Shown in pieces: positions 18,357 to 27,133 of a DNA stretch of 64,000 nucleotides. Position numbers and translations under genes: made by a program. The stretch comes from Ilyomonas sp965219515. GTDB lineage: Bacteria; Bacteroidota; Bacteroidia; Chitinophagales; Chitinophagaceae. Each line of letters starts with the position of its first letter. Within the stretch, counting starts at the first letter, position 1. Below the pieces are notes generated by a model that saw only the letters and a list, made by a program, of their open reading frames with translations, made no database searches and was not told the DNA's origin. The stretch lies in contig OZ244776.1 in NCBI GenBank assembly GCA_965219515.1, positions 496,001 through 560,000 of the forward strand, in the 5' to 3' direction.

Positions 18357-18720
18357 GGGAGTGCGGTGTAAGGTGTCAGGGATGTGGTTTCGGGTATAAG
18401 GTGTGGATTTAAGATATGAGGTGTCAGAAAATGTAGTTGATAGATGGTAGTTAACAATTCTTGACGGGAGCGAAATATAGGGCTTATTAAAAAACACCAA
18501 TTCAATATTGATAAGGCTTTCTGCGAAATTGATACGTCTCATTTTATTAAACTGTAACTAATGGCAGGAAATGAAAAGTAACGATCTGAAGATATAAAAA
18601 GAGAGTAAAGCAAATAGAAAAAAGGTTGATAAATCAAAAATTTATCAACCTTTTATTCATTCTATACAACACGTTGTTTTTTCTTTTTTCACCTCACACT
18701 TCTTACCCTACACCTCACTT
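18357..18720. repeat. Diverged inverted-arm intergenic element A
   Basis: A G-rich arm with an irregular GGTGT(A/G)AGG period (18357-18427) and a C-rich arm (18690-18720, CACCTCACACTTCTTACC, running into the peroxidase 3' end) flank the spacer in opposite polarity. The same kind of arm pair occurs at 22991-23115. The spacer between also holds a strong terminator. Structure inferred by eye. Confidence 0.4.
18620..18654. terminator. Bidirectional intrinsic terminator
   Basis: A perfect 15-bp inverted repeat AAAAGGTTGATAAAT / ATTTATCAACCTTTT with a 5-base loop and T-rich ends on both strands. It lies between the convergent WcaI-like gene (plus) and the glutathione peroxidase gene (minus) and can serve both. 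Confidence 0.8.
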
Positions 18721-19281
18721 CAGGTATTTTGCAATTTCGTCGCTTTCCGGTGTTACCTTACTATCGAAATGCGCAATCAATTTGCCGTTTTCATCAATCA
18801 AAAACTTATTGAAATTCCAGCTGATGGTTGCATCAAGTACGCCGTTTTCACTCTTGTTGCAGAGATATTTATAAATAGGCGTAACATTATCGCCTTTTAC
18901 ATCTACCCGCGTGGTGAGCGGAAATGTAACGCCGTAATTTTTCTGGCAAAACGAAAAAATATCATCGTCTTTATGATATTCCTGATCGGCGAAATCGGCA
19001 GAAGGAAAACCGATAATCACCAGCTTGTCTTTGTTTTGCTGGTACAGCTTTTCAAGTCCTTCATATTGCGGTGTAAAGCCGCATTTGCTGGCTGTGTTTA
19101 CAATCAAAATCATTTTTCCTTTGTACTTCGAAAAATCAATCACGTCGCCGGTTATTGATTTGATGCTGAAATCGTAAATGGTTTTTACAGCGGTTTCCGA
19201 TACGGTAGAATCATGAGCCGGTTTTGCAAAAACAGAAGCGCCGGCCAGCAGCATGATTGCGAGATACATTGCTTGTTTCAT
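18715..19281 (-). CDS. Glutathione peroxidase family thiol peroxidase (exported)
   Basis: A 188-residue protein with an N-terminal signal peptide (MKQAMYLAIMLLAGASVFA) and a thioredoxin-fold peroxidase. The peroxidatic site is NTASKCGFTPQYEGLEKLY (Cys in place of selenocysteine, about residue 67); ATISWNFNKFLI supplies the Trp and Asn of the catalytic tetrad. The usual Gln motif FPCNQF reads FPSADF here, so the Gln position is Asp, a change also common in bacterial members. A second Cys in FSFCQKNYG is a candidate resolving residue. It probably reduces peroxides in the periplasm using thioredoxin-like donors. It lies 21 bp downstream of the lipoprotein gene on the same strand. Confidence 0.88.
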   Translation of the reverse strand: MKQAMYLAIMLLAGASVFAKPAHDSTVSETAVKTIYDFSIKSITGDVIDFSKYKGKMILIVNTASKCGFTPQYEGLEKLYQQNKDKLVIIGFPSADFADQEYHKDDDIFSFCQKNYGVTFPLTTRVDVKGDNVTPIYKYLCNKSENGVLDATISWNFNKFLIDENGKLIAHFDSKVTPESDEIAKYLK

Positions 19282-19302
19282 AATGTAATTTTTTACTTAA
19301 GA

Positions 19303-20676
19303 TTATCGTAATTCATAACATCCGATGTCAGGAATTTCGTTGCGCAAGTTACCATCAAAATCAATAGCGACACCCGGTTTTTTACCGGCGTCGATGCAAG
19401 GTGAAGAAGCGGTTATATGAAAATCGAATTGTTTGTTTTCTTTATCAATTTTTTTAAACTGCGGATCAACGTTCAATAGGCAATCGCTGTAAGTAACCGA
19501 CGGGTTTTCTGCCGGGCTTCTGTATAATGTGTTTTGAAGGATTACTGTATAGTCAGCCGCGCTGTTATTTACAACTGCCACTTCATCTGTTACCAAACCT
19601 TCATCGCCATAAATGATGCAGTTTTCAAAAACGGCTTGCAAAGCATAAGAAGCTATACCGTTTTCGTTAGTATTGGCAAGCGTTACCGCCGGAAACTGAT
19701 GAAACAAATACTGGCTGTTATAGGCTGCTATGGTGCAATTTTTAAAATGATAATTGCCGCCCGCCAGGCTATATACATTGTAGCTGCAATTGTCAATCAG
19801 GCAATTGGTTGCCGTTACATTGCTGTGATAAGCGATGATGCCTTCGCCGGCGCAGTTGCTTATTCTGCATTCATTTAAAATAACCGAACTGCCTTCATCG
19901 GCAGCAATGCCTTGCAAAGCGTTTTTTAGCAAAACAAAATTCAGTACGTTGTTTTTACTTTCCGGCATAAAATAAATGCCCTGCCAGGTGCCGGGTTCAT
20001 CGCGATACGGCGCATCCAGCCTGTCGTTTTGAAACACAATTTTACCGGTGCTGTCTGCAGTTCCGTTTGCCTGTAACGAACCTTCTATGGTTACCGGCGT
20101 ATTGGCATGGCAATACACCTGAACGCCTTTGCCGATGGTTAAGGTTGCACCTTTTGATACCGCAAAACTATCCATCAGCACATACGGCAAATCGTTTGTC
20201 CATGTTGTATTTTGGGTAATGATTGCGTTGCGTAAAAAACGGGCATTTTGTCCGTACGCACTCAGTTTTATGAATTGTGTGTTGCCGTTATAATCTATGC
20301 GAATGCTGTCTTCAATTATAAAAGGAAGATGCTGCTGTGAGGGATTTATGTTAACCGAAATAAAAATATAAAGACTATCGCCTTTGTCCATCTCAATATT
20401 GCTGAATTGCGTGCCCGGTGTGCCGCTTACGTTCATTTTAAAAAAAGAATTGGCGCCGCCGGCTAATTCAACATTATCGAGCCGCAACTTTTTTTCATTG
20501 ATGTTAAAAAGCTTCAGTTGTTTGGTAACGGAACCGACCGACGTAAAAACGGTATCAAAATAAACCGCTGTATCAGACGTAATGAGAAAGGCGTTTTTGC
20601 CCGTAACAAACTTATCTTTTGTACACGAAACCACGAGGAAAATAAAACAAACCAGGATAGAAAGCAGTGCCCGCAT
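19303..20676 (-). CDS. Lipoprotein with right-handed parallel beta-helix
   Basis: A 457-residue protein with a lipoprotein signal (MRALLSILVCFIFLVVSC, acylated Cys18). Residues about 30-150 are an Ig-like domain with YFDTVFTSVGSVTKQLKLFN, seen in many Bacteroidota surface lipoproteins. Residues about 160-440 contain beta-helix turns (ISNCAGEGIIAYHSNVTATN, CLIDNCSYNVYSL, FKNCTIAAYN) of the pectate-lyase-like fold, closing with SSPCIDAGKKPG and DIGCYELR, a stereotyped end of this family. Function unknown; the fold often binds polysaccharide. Its start is 37 bp from the ComF stop, so it may be in an operon with comF and the peroxidase. Confidence 0.8.
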   Translation of the reverse strand: MRALLSILVCFIFLVVSCTKDKFVTGKNAFLITSDTAVYFDTVFTSVGSVTKQLKLFNINEKKLRLDNVELAGGANSFFKMNVSGTPGTQFSNIEMDKGDSLYIFISVNINPSQQHLPFIIEDSIRIDYNGNTQFIKLSAYGQNARFLRNAIITQNTTWTNDLPYVLMDSFAVSKGATLTIGKGVQVYCHANTPVTIEGSLQANGTADSTGKIVFQNDRLDAPYRDEPGTWQGIYFMPESKNNVLNFVLLKNALQGIAADEGSSVILNECRISNCAGEGIIAYHSNVTATNCLIDNCSYNVYSLAGGNYHFKNCTIAAYNSQYLFHQFPAVTLANTNENGIASYALQAVFENCIIYGDEGLVTDEVAVVNNSAADYTVILQNTLYRSPAENPSVTYSDCLLNVDPQFKKIDKENKQFDFHITASSPCIDAGKKPGVAIDFDGNLRNEIPDIGCYELR

Positions 20677-20713
20677 GAGGCAATAAAAGTAAGGGTTTAT
20701 ACGCAGCCGTTTG

Positions 20714-21421
20714 TTAAATTGTAAATGCCGCCGTTGCGATGCTCAGCGTTACATCCGGGATAGATAAAATGGCTTCTCCGCAGGCTTCCAGCGTAGCGCC
20801 GGTGGTAACTATATCATCTACCAGAAGCAAATGTTTGCCACGCAGCTTTTCTGTATCATGCAAAGCAAAGGTATGCTGCATCGTTTGCCAGCGATCCGTG
20901 CGGTCTTTGCCGGTTTGCGTAGCGGTATTAATATTCCTGACAATAATTTTTGTATTTACATCCTTTTGTAATACCGATGCAATGCCCTGCGCTATAACTG
21001 CCGACTGATTGTAACCGCGTTGCTGCATTCTGCGCCGGCTTAACGGCATTGGCACAATCGCATCAATGTCTGCAAATCTCATACTACGCTGCAAGGCAAG
21101 CCCCGTCTGCTTTCCCACAAACAAACCGGCTTCGGTATTGCCTTTGTATTTGATTTCGTGCATGAGGTTTTGCAGTACCGATTGTTTGGTAAAATAGAAA
21201 GCGCTGCCAGCGCTTTCTATTAATATGCGGCCGGCAAACAAACGCTCAACCGGATTGTTGGCATACATAAAATATTCGGTTGCCGGAAGCTCTGAAAAGC
21301 ATTTAGCGCACAGCGTTTCCTTCTGTTCTATCACATCCGTTCCGCAGCCGATGCACACATGCGGATAAAAGAGATGAATGACATCGTTTGTTGTTTGTTT
21401 TAGCTGGTTAATTATATTCAT
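20714..21421 (-). CDS. comF: ComF family protein (phosphoribosyltransferase fold)
   Basis: A 235-residue protein. An N-terminal Cys4 zinc site (CIGCG ... CAKC, about residues 21-40) precedes a PRTase domain: a VPMPLSRRRMQQRGYNQS segment and the PRPP-binding loop LLLVDDIVTTGATLEACG near residue 195. Family knowledge: ComF supports uptake or processing of single-stranded DNA in transformation. The frame extends upstream to 21481, but that part comes from an intergenic repeat, so the ATG at 21421 is chosen. It lies downstream of radA on the same strand, separated by the inverted repeat. Confidence 0.88.
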   Translation of the reverse strand: MNIINQLKQTTNDVIHLFYPHVCIGCGTDVIEQKETLCAKCFSELPATEYFMYANNPVERLFAGRILIESAGSAFYFTKQSVLQNLMHEIKYKGNTEAGLFVGKQTGLALQRSMRFADIDAIVPMPLSRRRMQQRGYNQSAVIAQGIASVLQKDVNTKIIVRNINTATQTGKDRTDRWQTMQHTFALHDTEKLRGKHLLLVDDIVTTGATLEACGEAILSIPDVTLSIATAAFTI

Positions 21422-21437
21422 AAACAATTCGTTTTGA

Positions 21438-21570
21438 TTCTCACAGATGGCTTGGTTTTCACAAATGGCACAGATAAACACAGATTTTTTTCTACGGATT
21501 CATACTTGTATGAATTTAAATGATTTGATTTTATTTTTCTTCCATTATTTATCTGTGCCGTCTGTGAGAA
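21438..21570. repeat. Nested palindromic intergenic repeat (CACAGATGGC type)
   Basis: Outer arms TTCTCACAGATGGC (21438-21451) and GCCGTCTGTGAGAA (21557-21570) and inner arms GGCACAGATAAA (21467-21478) and TTTATCTGTGCC (21548-21559) form a nested inverted repeat spanning 133 bp between radA and comF. Related half-sites occur at 34135-34189. It looks like a REP-like element. Confidence 0.6.
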
Positions 21571-21576
21571 CTAATT

Positions 21577-22947
21577 TTAAAACAAATACTGGTATACTTC
21601 TTCTACTTTACCTAACGACACCACTTCTATATCAAAACTCTTATTGCTTACACTTTTCTTGTTGTATTTCGATACGACAATTTTTTCAAAACCCAGTTTC
21701 TCGGCTTCCGCAATGCGTTGTTCAATGCGGTTTACGGCTCTGATTTCACCGTTTAGTCCCACTTCGCCGGCAAAGCAAATCTGTTGCGACAGCGGCACGT
21801 CTTCGTATGATGAAAGCAACGCGCATATTACCGCCAAATCTATGGAAGGATCTTCTACTTTCAGTCCGCCGGCAATATTTAAAAACACATCTTTCATCCC
21901 GAAATGAAAGCCGCCGCGCTTTTCCAACACGGCTAACAACAATTGCAATCTTCGTAAATCGAAACCGCTTACGGTGCGCTGCGGCGTGCCGTAAACGCTC
22001 TGTGTTACCAATGCCTGCACTTCAATTAATAAGGGTCTCATGCCTTCCATGCTTGCCGCAATGGCGCTGCCGCTAAGCTGATCTTCTTTTTGCGTTATCA
22101 ATATTTCAGACGGATTGGTAACGCCGCGCATGCCATCGTTTGTCATTTCGTAAATGCCCAATTCTGCCGTGCTGCCAAACCGGTTTTTTAAGGTTCTTAA
22201 AATACGATAGTTATAATGCCGGTCGCCCTCAAACTGCAGCACCGTATCTACCATGTGTTCTAATATTTTGGGACCCGCAATGCTGCCTTCTTTGGTAATA
22301 TGACCGATTAAGAAAACAGGCGTGTTTGTTTCCTTGGCAAAACGCTGAAACTCGGCCGCGCTTTCGCGGATTTGTGATACGCTTCCCGGCGATGATTCAA
22401 TTAAATTGGTCTGTAAAGTTTGTACCGAATCTACAATTACCAGTTGTGGTTTCAGCTTCTTAATTTCCTGAAAAATGGTTTGCGTTATGGTTTCGGTCAA
22501 CAAATAAAAGCGCTCATTTTTTATCTTCAGCCTGTCGGCGCGCATTTTAATCTGCTGCTCGCTTTCTTCACCGCTTACATATAGGGTTGTTATTTCGTTC
22601 ATCTGTAAAGCGTTTTGCAAAAATAAAGTGCTTTTGCCAATGCCCGGCTCGCCCGCAACCAAAACAATGCTGCCTTTAACGATGCCGCCGCCCAGAACAC
22701 GATTTAATTCACCATCGGTTGACAGCAATCGTTTTTGTTCTTCAGAACTAATATCTGATAAAGAAACGGCTTTTGTAAAAACGGGTTCTGAGCTATAATC
22801 TTTCCAGCCGTTGTCGCTTTTGGCAGGCTTAGCTATCAGTTCCTCTACAAACGTATTCCACTGGTTGCATACCGGGCATTTACCTAACCACTTCGCACTT
22901 TCGTATCCGCAGTTTCCGCAGAAAAAAGCGGTCTTTACTTTACTCAT
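21577..22947 (-). CDS. radA: DNA repair protein RadA
   Basis: A 456-residue RecA-like ATPase that promotes branch migration in homologous recombination. Features in order: Cys4 zinc finger (CGNCGYESAKWLGKCPVC, residues 10-27), Walker A GEPGIGKST (about residue 99), Walker B VIVDSVQTL, the RadA-specific LKNRFGSTAELG, and the C-terminal Lon-protease-like domain without catalytic Ser (DPSIDLAVICALLSSYEDVP, CFAGEVGLNGEIRAV). Length matches the family. A TATCTTTA box (near TAnnTTTG) lies five bases from its ATG on the minus strand, suggesting a very short leader. The start is the only ATG before the zinc finger. Confidence 0.97.
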   Translation of the reverse strand: MSKVKTAFFCGNCGYESAKWLGKCPVCNQWNTFVEELIAKPAKSDNGWKDYSSEPVFTKAVSLSDISSEEQKRLLSTDGELNRVLGGGIVKGSIVLVAGEPGIGKSTLFLQNALQMNEITTLYVSGEESEQQIKMRADRLKIKNERFYLLTETITQTIFQEIKKLKPQLVIVDSVQTLQTNLIESSPGSVSQIRESAAEFQRFAKETNTPVFLIGHITKEGSIAGPKILEHMVDTVLQFEGDRHYNYRILRTLKNRFGSTAELGIYEMTNDGMRGVTNPSEILITQKEDQLSGSAIAASMEGMRPLLIEVQALVTQSVYGTPQRTVSGFDLRRLQLLLAVLEKRGGFHFGMKDVFLNIAGGLKVEDPSIDLAVICALLSSYEDVPLSQQICFAGEVGLNGEIRAVNRIEQRIAEAEKLGFEKIVVSKYNKKSVSNKSFDIEVVSLGKVEEVYQYLF

Positions 22948-23508
22948 GCCATAAAGATATTGAATTGCAGTAGTAAGATTTTGTTATTGATGGGGTGTGA
23001 GGTTTGGGATATGAGGCATGAGCTTCAGGCAGAGAAATGTAAATTATAAGTAAATACAATTTGATCATTTTTTCTACTCTCATCACTAATACTGCAAACC
23101 TCACAATTCATATCCAAAAAAAGTAAAGCCGGTTTTACAACCGGCTACTTACTTACTAACCCTTTAAATTCTGCCACTAAATTAATTAAACAAGGGTAAA
23201 ATCAAAATTAATTTTTTGTTTTTGGTACAAAATCCTCATTATCAAATTATAAACTCAATGTTATTAAAAATCTTTATACCTCGTGCCGATTGTAAAAATT
23301 ATGTTTCCACTACCGGAAAACGATGATAAAAAGAGATGTCTGTCTATGTTAGTGGGTAAACGCCAATTAAAGAAAACAACTGATAACTTGTATAAACTGT
23401 CTGCGCCTTATGTGAAAATAAATTTTCAAAACAAGTAGTAATAGCTATTCTTTGGCGCGCCAATAAAGCCTTCGGCATATTTTTATACGATCAGAAACAA
23501 AAAACAAT
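22948..23508. other. Spacer between divergent radA and bestrophin gene
   Basis: 561 bp without a credible gene. It holds a second inverted-arm pair (G-rich GGTGTGAGGTTTGGGATATG at 22994-23013; C-rich AAACCTCACAATTCATATCC at 23096-23115), and a compact hairpin AGCCGGTT / AACCGGCT at 23127-23146 of uncertain role. The part from 23150 to 23508 is AT-rich and should contain the bestrophin promoter, which I could not place. Confidence 0.45.
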
Positions 23509-24420
23509 ATGCTCTTAGCGCGCCGCATTCGCCTTAGCCGAATATTAAAAACCACCTGGCAGGTTGATCTTATTATGATTGCTTCCTGCACGGCAGCTTA
23601 TTTTTTTCATTTTTTTCTGCTTAGCCATCACTTCGATATTCCGACGATTGTGCCAACCGTATTGGGAACCGCCATTGCTTTTTTTATTGGGTTCAATAAC
23701 AATCAGGCTTACGACAGGTGGTGGGAAGCGAGAAAAGTGTGGGGCGCACTGGTAAACGATTCGCGTTCCTGGGCAAGAAATGTGATGAATTGTATTTCCG
23801 GTGCATCGCTTTCCGAAAATGAATTGTATGAGTTAAAAAAGCGAATGATTTTCCGGCATCTCTGTTTTATTTATTTGATGAAAAACCATCTTCGGTCTGT
23901 TGAAGAGGATGACTTCAGAAAATATATAACCAACGAAGAGTGGAAGAAAATTTCCAGTCATACCAATCGTCATAATGCAGTATTGCAATTACAATCTGTG
24001 CAGATAAACGAAATTTATCGGGCCGATTTGATAGACGGGTATCAGTTTTTGCAATTCGATTCGCTGCTGGTAAAATTTACCGATGAAACGGGCATGAGCG
24101 AGCGTATTAAAAATACCATATTCCCTACCACTTATACTTATCTTACCCAATTGTTTATCTGGTTATTTGTAATCGCCATCGAGTTGGTAACGGTGCAAAG
24201 TATGGGCGTATGGAGTATTTTTATGAGCTGGCTTATCGGCTTTGTATTTGTTTCTACCCAGATTAACGGGATGAGTCTCGTTAATCCGTTTGAAAATACG
24301 CCGTCAGGCATTCCGCTTAATCAGATAGCCAGAACCATAGAAATAAATCTGCTGCAGATGCTCGGCGAAATAAAAGTGCCTGAACCGGTGAAGCCGGTAA
24401 ATGATGAGTATATTTTGTAA
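23509..24420 (+). CDS. Bestrophin family ion channel
   Basis: A 303-residue membrane protein. The N-terminus RRIRLSRILKTTWQVDLIMI and the pore region IPTIVPTVLGTAIAFFIGFN with NNQAYDRWWEARKVWG match bacterial bestrophins (RCC/UPF0187 family). A C-terminal MSLVNPFENTPSGIPLNQIA segment holds the conserved NPF... region lining the neck. Four membrane helices are predicted by eye. Family knowledge: bacterial homologues are often cation-selective pentameric channels, unlike the chloride channels of animals. It is monocistronic and convergent with the GMC oxidoreductase. Confidence 0.88.
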   Translation: MLLARRIRLSRILKTTWQVDLIMIASCTAAYFFHFFLLSHHFDIPTIVPTVLGTAIAFFIGFNNNQAYDRWWEARKVWGALVNDSRSWARNVMNCISGASLSENELYELKKRMIFRHLCFIYLMKNHLRSVEEDDFRKYITNEEWKKISSHTNRHNAVLQLQSVQINEIYRADLIDGYQFLQFDSLLVKFTDETGMSERIKNTIFPTTYTYLTQLFIWLFVIAIELVTVQSMGVWSIFMSWLIGFVFVSTQINGMSLVNPFENTPSGIPLNQIARTIEINLLQMLGEIKVPEPVKPVNDEYIL

Positions 24421-24499
24421 AACAAAGAAGGAAAGTTTTTGATATAAAGAACCGGTTTTACCCAATATTTTGCGTGTACGAAACACATTGAATAAATCA

Positions 24500-26197
24500 C
24501 TAAAAGTTCATTTTCTTCATTTCCGTTACGGCATAATCGCACGCTCTGGCGGTTAACGCCATGTAAGTTAAGGATGGATTTACGCAGGAACCCGATGTCA
24601 TGCACGAACCATCGGTGATAAATACGTTTGGCACTTCGTGCATCTGGTTGTATGCATTCAATACCGAATTTTTCGCTTCCTGTCCCATTCTTGCCGTTCC
24701 CATTTCGTGGTTGGCATTACCGGGGAAAGACATTACATTATTTATGGCTATGTTTTTATAGCCGGCAGCTTCCAGCATTTCCGCGGCGGTATTTCCCATG
24801 TCTTCATTCATCTTTTTTTCATTGTCTTTAAACTCGCAATCGGTTACAATCAATGGTCTGCCCCATTTGTCTTTTTTATCAGCATGTAGTGTCATGCGGT
24901 TTTCTTCATAGGGTAAACATTCGCCAAACGCGTATAGGCTGATGCGCCATGCGCCCGGCTCGCACATGGCTTCTTTTGCCGATGCGCCGATGCCTTCGGG
25001 CGATTGCCTGCCGCGATTGCCGCTTACGCCAAAATGATAACCTCTTAGAAAAGCAGCCTCTTTATTATTAATATTTTTAAAACGCGGAATATAAGCTGGC
25101 GTTGGTCGGCGCCCGTAATAATATCTGTCATCAAAGCCTTCCATTTCTGCTGCAGCCGAAAGTCCTTTATGATGATCCATCAGATTTCGCCCTACCTGTT
25201 CGCTGCCATTTCCCAAACCATTCGGAAAGTGCGGTGAGGTTGAGTTGAGCAGTATGGCTGCCGTTGCCACCGTTGACGCATTTAAAAAAACTACTGAGGC
25301 AAAGTATTCTGTTGTTTTACCCGAGACCGTATCTATAACTTCTACGCCGGCCGCTCTTTGTTTTTGCTCGTGATAAAGCACCTTATTCACAAGCGATTGC
25401 GTCTGCACTTTCAGGTTTCCGGTGGCATACGCAGCCGGCATTGTACCTGCATTGGTGCTAAAATAGGCACCAAACGGACATCCCCGGTGGCACAGGTCTC
25501 TTGCCTGGCATTGTCCTCTTCCCTGTACCGGTTTTGTAAGATTTGCCGTTCTGCCCATAATCATTTGCCGGTCAGTGTATTTTTGGGCAATCTGTTTCTG
25601 AAAATGTTTTTCAGCCGCGTTCATCTCAAACGGTGGCAGATAGTCGCCATCCGGCAGTTGCGGTATGCCATCGCGGTTGCCGCTAACACCAATAAATTTT
25701 TCTGCATAGCTATACCATGGTGCTATATCGTGGTAGCGTATCGGCCAGTCAATACCATGACCATCTTTTGCATTCGCTTCAAAATCCAGGTCGCTCCACC
25801 GGTAACAGGCTCTCGACCATAGCAAAGACCTGCCGCCCAATATATCGCCCCGTATCCAGTCGAACCGCTTGTTTTCCTGATACGGATTTTCAACATCATT
25901 AATATAAAAATGCTTGTTATCTTCCCGAAACGACCAATGCCGGCTTTGTACGTAATGCGCTTCTTTATCCTGTAGTGAAAGATGCAGATGGTGCGGAAAC
26001 TCCCACGGCGCTTTGGTGGCCGTCGGGTATTGCGGGTGCGTTATATTACCGCCGCGCTCGAGCATCAATACTTTTAATCCTTTTTCGCACAATTCTTTGG
26101 CTGCCCAGCCACCGCTGATGCCTGAACCAACAATAATGGCGTCGTAAGTGTGTTGTTGTCTGGCTTTGTTGTTAATCAAAAGCGTATCGTCCGGCAT
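24500..26197 (-). CDS. GMC-family FAD oxidoreductase
   Basis: A 565-residue flavoprotein. The FAD dinucleotide fold is at the N-terminus (DAIIVGSGISGGWAAKELCE then VLMLERGG). LGGRSLLWSRACYRWSDLDF follows, and the C-terminal GMC block includes MSFPGNANHEMGTARMG (catalytic His) and VFITDGSCMTSGSCVNPSLT. A Cys-rich stretch GQCQARDLCHRGCPFGAYFS (about residue 235) is typical of the membrane-bound gluconate/fructose dehydrogenase-like branch. No signal peptide. It starts six bp after the stop of a Tat-signal TIM-barrel gene, so the two are one operon. It probably oxidises a sugar or polyol to the keto form; the substrate is not known. No subunit-3 or cytochrome partner is adjacent. Confidence 0.88.
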   Translation of the reverse strand: MPDDTLLINNKARQQHTYDAIIVGSGISGGWAAKELCEKGLKVLMLERGGNITHPQYPTATKAPWEFPHHLHLSLQDKEAHYVQSRHWSFREDNKHFYINDVENPYQENKRFDWIRGDILGGRSLLWSRACYRWSDLDFEANAKDGHGIDWPIRYHDIAPWYSYAEKFIGVSGNRDGIPQLPDGDYLPPFEMNAAEKHFQKQIAQKYTDRQMIMGRTANLTKPVQGRGQCQARDLCHRGCPFGAYFSTNAGTMPAAYATGNLKVQTQSLVNKVLYHEQKQRAAGVEVIDTVSGKTTEYFASVVFLNASTVATAAILLNSTSPHFPNGLGNGSEQVGRNLMDHHKGLSAAAEMEGFDDRYYYGRRPTPAYIPRFKNINNKEAAFLRGYHFGVSGNRGRQSPEGIGASAKEAMCEPGAWRISLYAFGECLPYEENRMTLHADKKDKWGRPLIVTDCEFKDNEKKMNEDMGNTAAEMLEAAGYKNIAINNVMSFPGNANHEMGTARMGQEAKNSVLNAYNQMHEVPNVFITDGSCMTSGSCVNPSLTYMALTARACDYAVTEMKKMNF

Positions 26198-26203
26198 ACG
26201 GTT

Positions 26204-27133
26204 TTAGTTTGTTTGATTGAAATGCTGATTCATTTTTCCGGAATAATCTGCCAGTGCAATCTCAGGTGCGGCTATTTCGGGATGCCAGAGCTTTTCCCAT
26301 TCAAAACTGTAATAGCCTTTATAATTACCGGTGTACAACAGATCAATGGCTGCCAAAACGGGTACATCACCTTGTGTGAGCAGTTTATACTGTATCTCGC
26401 CACTTATCTTTTTTGCATCTTTAACATGAGTATGAAAAATATAAGGTTTTAAACGGCTATATACCATTTCAGGCGCCTCGCCGGTTTTCGTCCACATGTT
26501 TGCAATGTCCCATATTATACCGGTATTCGGATGCGCCGCAGACTGCATTACCTGTAATAAGTCATCAATATAAACAAGATCGCCATGCGATTCTACCAAT
26601 ACTTTTACGTTGCTTCCTTTCGCATGTTCGCCCAGCTCTAACAAGCCTTTGCTTATCAGTTCCATCGAGCTTTCTTTTGTTTGCCCTGTCAGAAAAAGGT
26701 TGGGAAACACCCTGATGTAAGGACAGTCAATTGCCTGCGCCAGATCAATGTAACACTTGCCTTCGTCAATATTTTTTCGCCTTTCTTCGCCTTCTGCATA
26801 ATGCAGTGTGCAGGAAGAGCCGAGATCAGCAAACTTTAGTTGATTGTCCTGCATCAGTAGCAGTGTAGCTTTCCTGTTTTGCGTGCTGAATTCTTTGCAT
26901 TTGGTGATGTCCATTTCTCTTAACAAACCACGCAGTTCGATGCCCTGATAACCGTTTTGTCTGGCAAAAGAAACAATTTGGCCGAACGTCCAGTCGGGGC
27001 AAGCAAGCGTCGAAAACGAAAGCAGGAACGGTAGTTTTTGTTTTATAAAAGAATAGCCGGCAATACCGCCTCCCAGCAGCATGGCAGACTTTTGCAGAAA
27101 CCGGCGGCGTGTGGTATATGGCATATCAGACAA
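26204..27133 (-). CDS. Tat-exported sugar phosphate isomerase/epimerase-like TIM barrel
   Basis: A 309-residue protein of the AP-endonuclease-2 / xylose-isomerase-like TIM-barrel family. The N-terminus has a twin-arginine signal (TTRRRFLQKSAMLLGGGIAG). Metal-site positions are visible: Glu in GYQGIELRG, Glu in VKVLVESHGDL, Asp in TGIIWDIANMW, and His in PYIFHTHVKDAK, ending with YYSFEWEKLWHPEI. The enzyme would act in the periplasm after folding. Its operon partner is a GMC oxidoreductase. In Bacteroidota such pairs occur in 3-keto-sugar metabolism (family knowledge); assignment to that route is inference. Confidence 0.85.
   Translation of the reverse strand: MSDMPYTTRRRFLQKSAMLLGGGIAGYSFIKQKLPFLLSFSTLACPDWTFGQIVSFARQNGYQGIELRGLLREMDITKCKEFSTQNRKATLLLMQDNQLKFADLGSSCTLHYAEGEERRKNIDEGKCYIDLAQAIDCPYIRVFPNLFLTGQTKESSMELISKGLLELGEHAKGSNVKVLVESHGDLVYIDDLLQVMQSAAHPNTGIIWDIANMWTKTGEAPEMVYSRLKPYIFHTHVKDAKKISGEIQYKLLTQGDVPVLAAIDLLYTGNYKGYYSFEWEKLWHPEIAAPEIALADYSGKMNQHFNQTN

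Noticed and set aside
21422..21481. N-terminal extension of the ComF frame
   Set aside because: The residues come from the CACAGATGGC palindrome, with a repeated ICENQ unit, and are not part of the family; the ATG at 21421 is better.
23127..23146. Hairpin AGCCGGTT / AACCGGCT as terminator
   Set aside because: It lies in a divergent spacer with no upstream gene to terminate and has no T tract; kept only as a note in the spacer entry.
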